Shown here: one piece after another, positions 6,268-7,197 of the stretch
Layout of the letters: each line of letters begins with the position of its first letter
How positions within the stretch are numbered: the stretch's first letter is position 1
Source: JBCDCP01 sp039181495
Lineage (GTDB): Bacteria > Pseudomonadota > Alphaproteobacteria > Rhizobiales > Tepidamorphaceae
Assembly (NCBI GenBank): GCA_039181495.1
Contig: JBCDCP010000138.1
Span: forward strand, 1-7,197
Reading direction: 5' to 3'
DNA: 7,197 bases
The notes under the pieces: model-generated
Seen by the model: only the letters and a program-made list of their open reading frames with translations
The model's database searches: none
What the model was told of the DNA's origin: nothing
Made by a program: the position numbers and the translations under genes

Positions 6268-6273
6268 CTCCTT
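6268..6273 (-). promoter_or_regulatory. Ribosome binding site of the VOC gene
   Basis: AAGGAG on the minus strand is five bases from the GTG at 6262 and eleven bases from the ATG at 6256. The spacing slightly favours the GTG, but it does not settle the start. Confidence 0.5.
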
Positions 6274-6290
6274 ATGTCTGCCAGTTGATC

Positions 6291-6295
6291 GGGGG
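6291..6295 (+). promoter_or_regulatory. Ribosome binding site of the amidohydrolase gene
   Basis: GGGGG lies four bases before the GTG at 6300. It is a modest match and somewhat close, but it is the only purine run upstream of the frame. The residue numbering of the protein independently supports this start. Confidence 0.4.
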
Positions 6296-6299
6296 TTCC

Positions 6300-7197
6300 G
6301 TGAAAACGGTCTACAGCGAAAAGCACGTCTTGCGAAATCCGGACACAGAGCTGGCCGGCGGCCAACTCGTACCGCCCTATGAGTGCGCCAGCCGTGCGGA
6401 GATAGTGAAAGCTGCCATCCAGCGCGTTGGGCTCGGTCCGATCGTGGCCCCGCAGGAGCAAGAAAGAAATCGCCTGGCGACACTGCACGATGCGGACTAC
6501 CTCGCGTTCCTCGAGACGGCCTGGGACCGTTGGCAGGCTGCGGGTTACCAGGGAGAAGCGATTCCGTCGGTCTGGCCAGCGCGACGGATGACTGACCGGG
6601 TTCCGCGGGAGATCGAGGGGCTTCTTGGCTATTATGCCTTTGCCGCCGAGACGAGCATCAGTGCGGGCACCTGGGACGCCGCCTGTGCTTCTGCCGATGT
6701 GGCGATGACGGCAGCGCAATTGGTCGCCACCGGCGAGAATTGTGCCTTTGCCCTATGCCGGCCGCCTGGCCATCACGCGGCGCGAGATCTCTATGGCGGC
6801 TACTGCTTCCTCAACAATGCCGGCCTCGCCGCCCAGATGCTGCTGGACGGAGGGGCATCGCGCATCGGGCTCATTGATGTGGACTTTCACCATGGAAACG
6901 GAACGCAGGATGTCTTCTATGATCGCGAAGACGTTCTGTTCGTATCGATCCACGGTTCACCGGAAGAGGCCTTCCCGCACTACATGGGTTACGCAGACGA
7001 AACCGGCACTGGTGCCGGCGAGGGGTTCACTCTCAACCTGCCACTGCCACCCGGCACCGGTTGGACGGCATATTCCGAAGCCCTTGAGACGGCTTGCCAA
7101 CGGCTGACAGACTTCGCCCCCGACGGGCTCGTGGTGTCGCTGGGCGTTGACACCTTCAAGGGCGATCCGATCAGCTTCTTCACGTTGGAATCCGAAG
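6300..7197 (+). CDS. Acetylpolyamine amidohydrolase / histone deacetylase family protein (3' truncated by window)
   Basis: Zinc hydrolase of the arginase/deacetylase fold that removes acetyl groups from acetylpolyamines in the cytoplasm. 299 residues are present from GTG 6300 and the frame is open at the window edge. Family enzymes are about 340 residues, so some 40 are missing. The catalytic His pair is H158-H159 in RPPGHHA. Zinc ligands are D195 and H197 in LIDVDFHHGNGTQD and D284 in SLGVDTF. The GGYCFLNNAGLAA (166-178) and HYMGYADETGTGAGEGF (227-243) blocks and the insertion around residues 82-120 are characteristic of the polyamine-specific branch rather than histone-type enzymes. These positions equal those I recall for the Mycoplana ramosa enzyme, which supports the GTG start. 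The catalytic tyrosine expected near residue 323 lies beyond the window. It is divergent from the VOC gene and unrelated to the transporter by any visible link. Confidence 0.9.
   Translation, partial: MKTVYSEKHVLRNPDTELAGGQLVPPYECASRAEIVKAAIQRVGLGPIVAPQEQERNRLATLHDADYLAFLETAWDRWQAAGYQGEAIPSVWPARRMTDRVPREIEGLLGYYAFAAETSISAGTWDAACASADVAMTAAQLVATGENCAFALCRPPGHHAARDLYGGYCFLNNAGLAAQMLLDGGASRIGLIDVDFHHGNGTQDVFYDREDVLFVSIHGSPEEAFPHYMGYADETGTGAGEGFTLNLPLPPGTGWTAYSEALETACQRLTDFAPDGLVVSLGVDTFKGDPISFFTLESE

Noticed and set aside
1..7197. Mobile element, phage, CRISPR or defence system
   Set aside because: No transposase, integrase, inverted terminal repeats, spaced repeats or nuclease-type proteins were seen. 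All gene space is accounted for by metabolic, transport and small uncharacterised genes.

Overview
The window is GC-rich and densely coded, with seven genes or gene remnants and very short gaps. The gene families suggest an alphaproteobacterium, probably of the Hyphomicrobiales/Rhodobacterales sort. These are a HypO/DadA-like FAD oxidoreductase beside a proline-racemase-family epimerase, a TAXI-type TRAP transporter, and an acetylpolyamine amidohydrolase whose key residues fall at the same numbers I remember for the Mycoplana ramosa enzyme. The taxonomic call is an inference from gene content. No rRNA, tRNA, CRISPR array or insertion sequence was seen.

Positions 1-2358 (+ strand) hold a two-gene unit. 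A proline racemase/hydroxyproline epimerase with a Ser/Cys catalytic pair is followed three bases later by an FAD-dependent D-amino-acid dehydrogenase-like enzyme. Together they fit the first two steps of hydroxyproline catabolism: epimerisation to a D-hydroxyproline, then oxidation to a pyrroline carboxylate. The later enzymes of that route (deaminase, semialdehyde dehydrogenase) are not in the window.

Positions 2355-5137 (- strand) hold a TRAP transporter: a TAXI-family periplasmic binding protein (promoter-proximal) and a fused membrane permease. The permease meets the dehydrogenase tail to tail, and the two stop codons share the palindrome CTAG. The permease frame is broken by one in-frame TAA at 3360-3362. 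This lies beside an 18-bp perfect palindrome and an 11-base C/G homopolymer, so it is either a real nonsense mutation or a local sequence error. Its start appears to be a CTG overlapping the TAXI stop codon. Adjacency suggests, but does not prove, that the transporter imports the substrate of the catabolic pair.

Positions 5260-6262 (- strand) hold a Rho-independent terminator, a small secreted His-rich DUF4399 protein and a VOC-superfamily (glyoxalase/dioxygenase fold) protein. From 6300 to the right edge a + strand acetylpolyamine amidohydrolase/histone-deacetylase-like gene starts divergently from the VOC gene and is cut off by the window end.

No exotic new system is evident. The most notable points are the broken permease with its sequence context, the CTG/TGA overlap, the Ser/Cys epimerase, and the unusual pairing of a TAXI transporter with hydroxyproline enzymes.
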